A DNA stretch of 64,000 bases from Gemmatimonadaceae bacterium (GTDB lineage Bacteria > Gemmatimonadota > Gemmatimonadetes > Gemmatimonadales > Gemmatimonadaceae), in the NCBI GenBank assembly GCA_020846935.1, contig JADLCY010000005.1, positions 118,224 to 182,223 of the forward strand. The letters run 5' to 3'. The position numbers and the translations under genes are program-made. The notes beneath the pieces are model-generated. The model ran no database searches, had not been told where the DNA came from, and worked only from the letters and a program-made list of their open reading frames with translations. This document shows positions 63,334 through 64,000 of this stretch, piece after piece (position 1 is the stretch's first letter; each line of letters starts with the position of its first letter).

Positions 63334-63475
63334 GGCTAACGTTCCACGGGCACTTGCGGACCCGGGTTAACAAAGGCTGTCCCGCCCGGGCCGCTCCTTG
63401 AATAGTCTACCACGGCCCGGGCGGGACAGCCAGTCCCTCGATCAAGGGTCCGACAGGTGCAACGTGTGGTTAGGT
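63334..63475 (-). repeat. attC-like recombination site E with a 19-bp perfect stem
   Basis: A 142-base site. On the minus strand: ACCTAAC (R'', 63469-63475), CACACG, L'' TTGCACCTGTCGGACCC, a central hairpin, L' GGGTCCGCAAGTGC, and GTTAGCC (R', 63334-63340). The L arms pair with extra bases in L''. The central stem GGCTGTCCCGCCCGGGCCG is repeated inverted, perfectly, at 63375-63393 and 63413-63431 with a 19-base loop. Confidence 0.8.
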
Positions 63476-63495
63476 GGCGACTGCGCGAGCACACG

Positions 63496-63867
63496 TCAAG
63501 GATTGCCCCGCTGATCTTGCCGCGCGCGACCCGAATACTCGCACGGGTGAACCGTCCATCCCGCACGTTCGCGTTTAAGGGAGCAGCGCCACAGATTCGC
63601 ATGTTCGGCCACTTGGGTGCCCCACGCCATCTGCTCATCTGGGCCAACCTCGGTCACGCTGTCAAGTAGCACGCCAGGCCAGACCTCGGCAGCAGTATCT
63701 GGGGGCGTGCAGTCGGCGAAAGAGCGCGCGTTGGGATACGCTCGCTGAATACGCTGCCAAGCCCGCAGGCTCGGAGCACGCGTGACCTCCGACCCGGGTG
63801 CGGTGACACCGAAGCAAACGATCGCGGAGCTGGGCAAGATCGTGGTCGAATCCGACGCCAGCGCCAC
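63496..63867 (-). CDS. cassette-encoded protein, 5' end truncated
   Basis: The 123-residue frame ends 20 bases before the R'' box of site E and has real-protein features in its C-terminal part (AEVWPGVLLDSVTEVGPDEQ, MAWGTQVAEHANLWRCSLK). The GTG at 63867 leaves ALASDSTTILPSS, which looks like the end of a signal peptide. The IS end begins at 63875, so the native start was probably removed by that insertion. I do not recognise a family. Confidence 0.45.
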   Translation of the reverse strand: MALASDSTTILPSSAIVCFGVTAPGSEVTRAPSLRAWQRIQRAYPNARSFADCTPPDTAAEVWPGVLLDSVTEVGPDEQMAWGTQVAEHANLWRCSLKRERAGWTVHPCEYSGRARQDQRGNP

Positions 63868-63874
63868 GAGCGCG

Positions 63875-63945
63875 TGTAGTGGTTCAGCCAGAATCGCACT
63901 TTAGGTCGGTGTGACGAAGTGACACTTTCCCCTCATCCGGCGAGG
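63875..63945. repeat. left terminus of an insertion element
   Basis: TGTAGTGGTTCAGCC onward matches the isolated terminus at 9938-10006. A GGAGGG ribosome site and ATG follow within 25 bases, so this is the left end of an element continuing beyond the window. IS21-like family is inferred from the TGT end and repeated CACTTT boxes. Confidence 0.65.
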
Positions 63946-63969
63946 CGCCGGACCCTGGAGGGATGAGTG

Positions 63970-64000
63970 ATGAGCAGGAAGGCTGACAAGGCGCGGCGAC
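63970..64000 (+). CDS. start of a mobile-element gene, cut by the window edge
   Basis: ATG 63970 follows GGAGGG-atgagtg. Only ten codons (MSRKADKARR) are visible; the position just inside an IS end suggests a transposase. Confidence 0.45.
   Translation, partial: MSRKADKARR

Overview
The window is 64 kb of high-GC bacterial DNA, densely packed with short intergenic gaps. Gram-negative, aerobic, soil- or water-type character is suggested by predicted lipoproteins, a DUF5916 outer-membrane barrel protein, a SURF1-type cytochrome oxidase factor, two c-di-GMP enzymes and several secreted peptidase or beta-lactamase-fold hydrolases. The overall flavour (DUF5916, S9 peptidases, class C serine hydrolases, DUF2277, DUF3626, KGG protein) resembles Gemmatimonadota. 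That placement is an inference from gene content, with no rRNA in the window to test it.

Layout. 32-3235: a ChaN-like lipoprotein, an aldo/keto reductase fused to a RidA-like domain, and a HAD phosphatase, all on the minus strand. 3244-10330: a defence-type accessory block. It holds an overlapping SNF2-type helicase and Eco57I-type DNA methylase, then wreckage: the 5' end of an ATPase gene fused out of frame to the 3' end of an EcoRII-like endonuclease, a degraded brnTA toxin-antitoxin pair, and a lone end of an insertion element. 10352-23724: mostly housekeeping, including a HupE-type membrane protein, a TPR lipoprotein, a dicarboxylate/amino-acid symporter, rhodanese, Nudix, a secreted serine hydrolase, a polysaccharide deacetylase, an mntH-usp-mntR-like metal operon, and an SPFH / ribbon-helix-helix / alpha-beta hydrolase operon.

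24050-37425: DUF72, SURF1, an EamA exporter and mgtE (overlapping), the DUF5916 barrel, a heavy-metal-domain protein, a 3-hydroxyisobutyrate-dehydrogenase-like enzyme, a class V aminotransferase, a thioesterase, DUF2203 and RNase Z. 37790-40463: a KGG stress protein, tRNA-Ala(CGC), a lipoprotein and tRNA-Gln(CTG), with recognisable promoters and terminators. 40535-57662: two GGDEF-EAL proteins, asd with a decayed tandem copy of its 3' end, an orphan solute-binding lipoprotein, an amine oxidase, a ParE-type toxin-antitoxin pair, an alpha/beta hydrolase with a basic tail, an amidase, an epimerase and an S9 peptidase.

57835 to the right edge is a mobile gene-cassette array. All cassette genes lie on the minus strand and are separated by attC-like recombination sites with RYYYAAC/GTTRRRY boxes. 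Two stop codons lie inside the R'' boxes and one site carries an extrahelical base, as in integron cassettes. Cargo: a hypothetical protein, hicBA, a DUF3626 protein, a secreted serine hydrolase and a truncated secreted protein. An IS1182-family element splits one attC site. No integrase lies in the window. The window ends in the start of a second mobile element whose terminal repeat matches the lone end at 9938.

Across the window the octamer RCCTAACG recurs 19 times, plus one CCCTAACG. It occurs inside genes (often forcing the rare Leu codon TTA), at stop codons and in attC sites.
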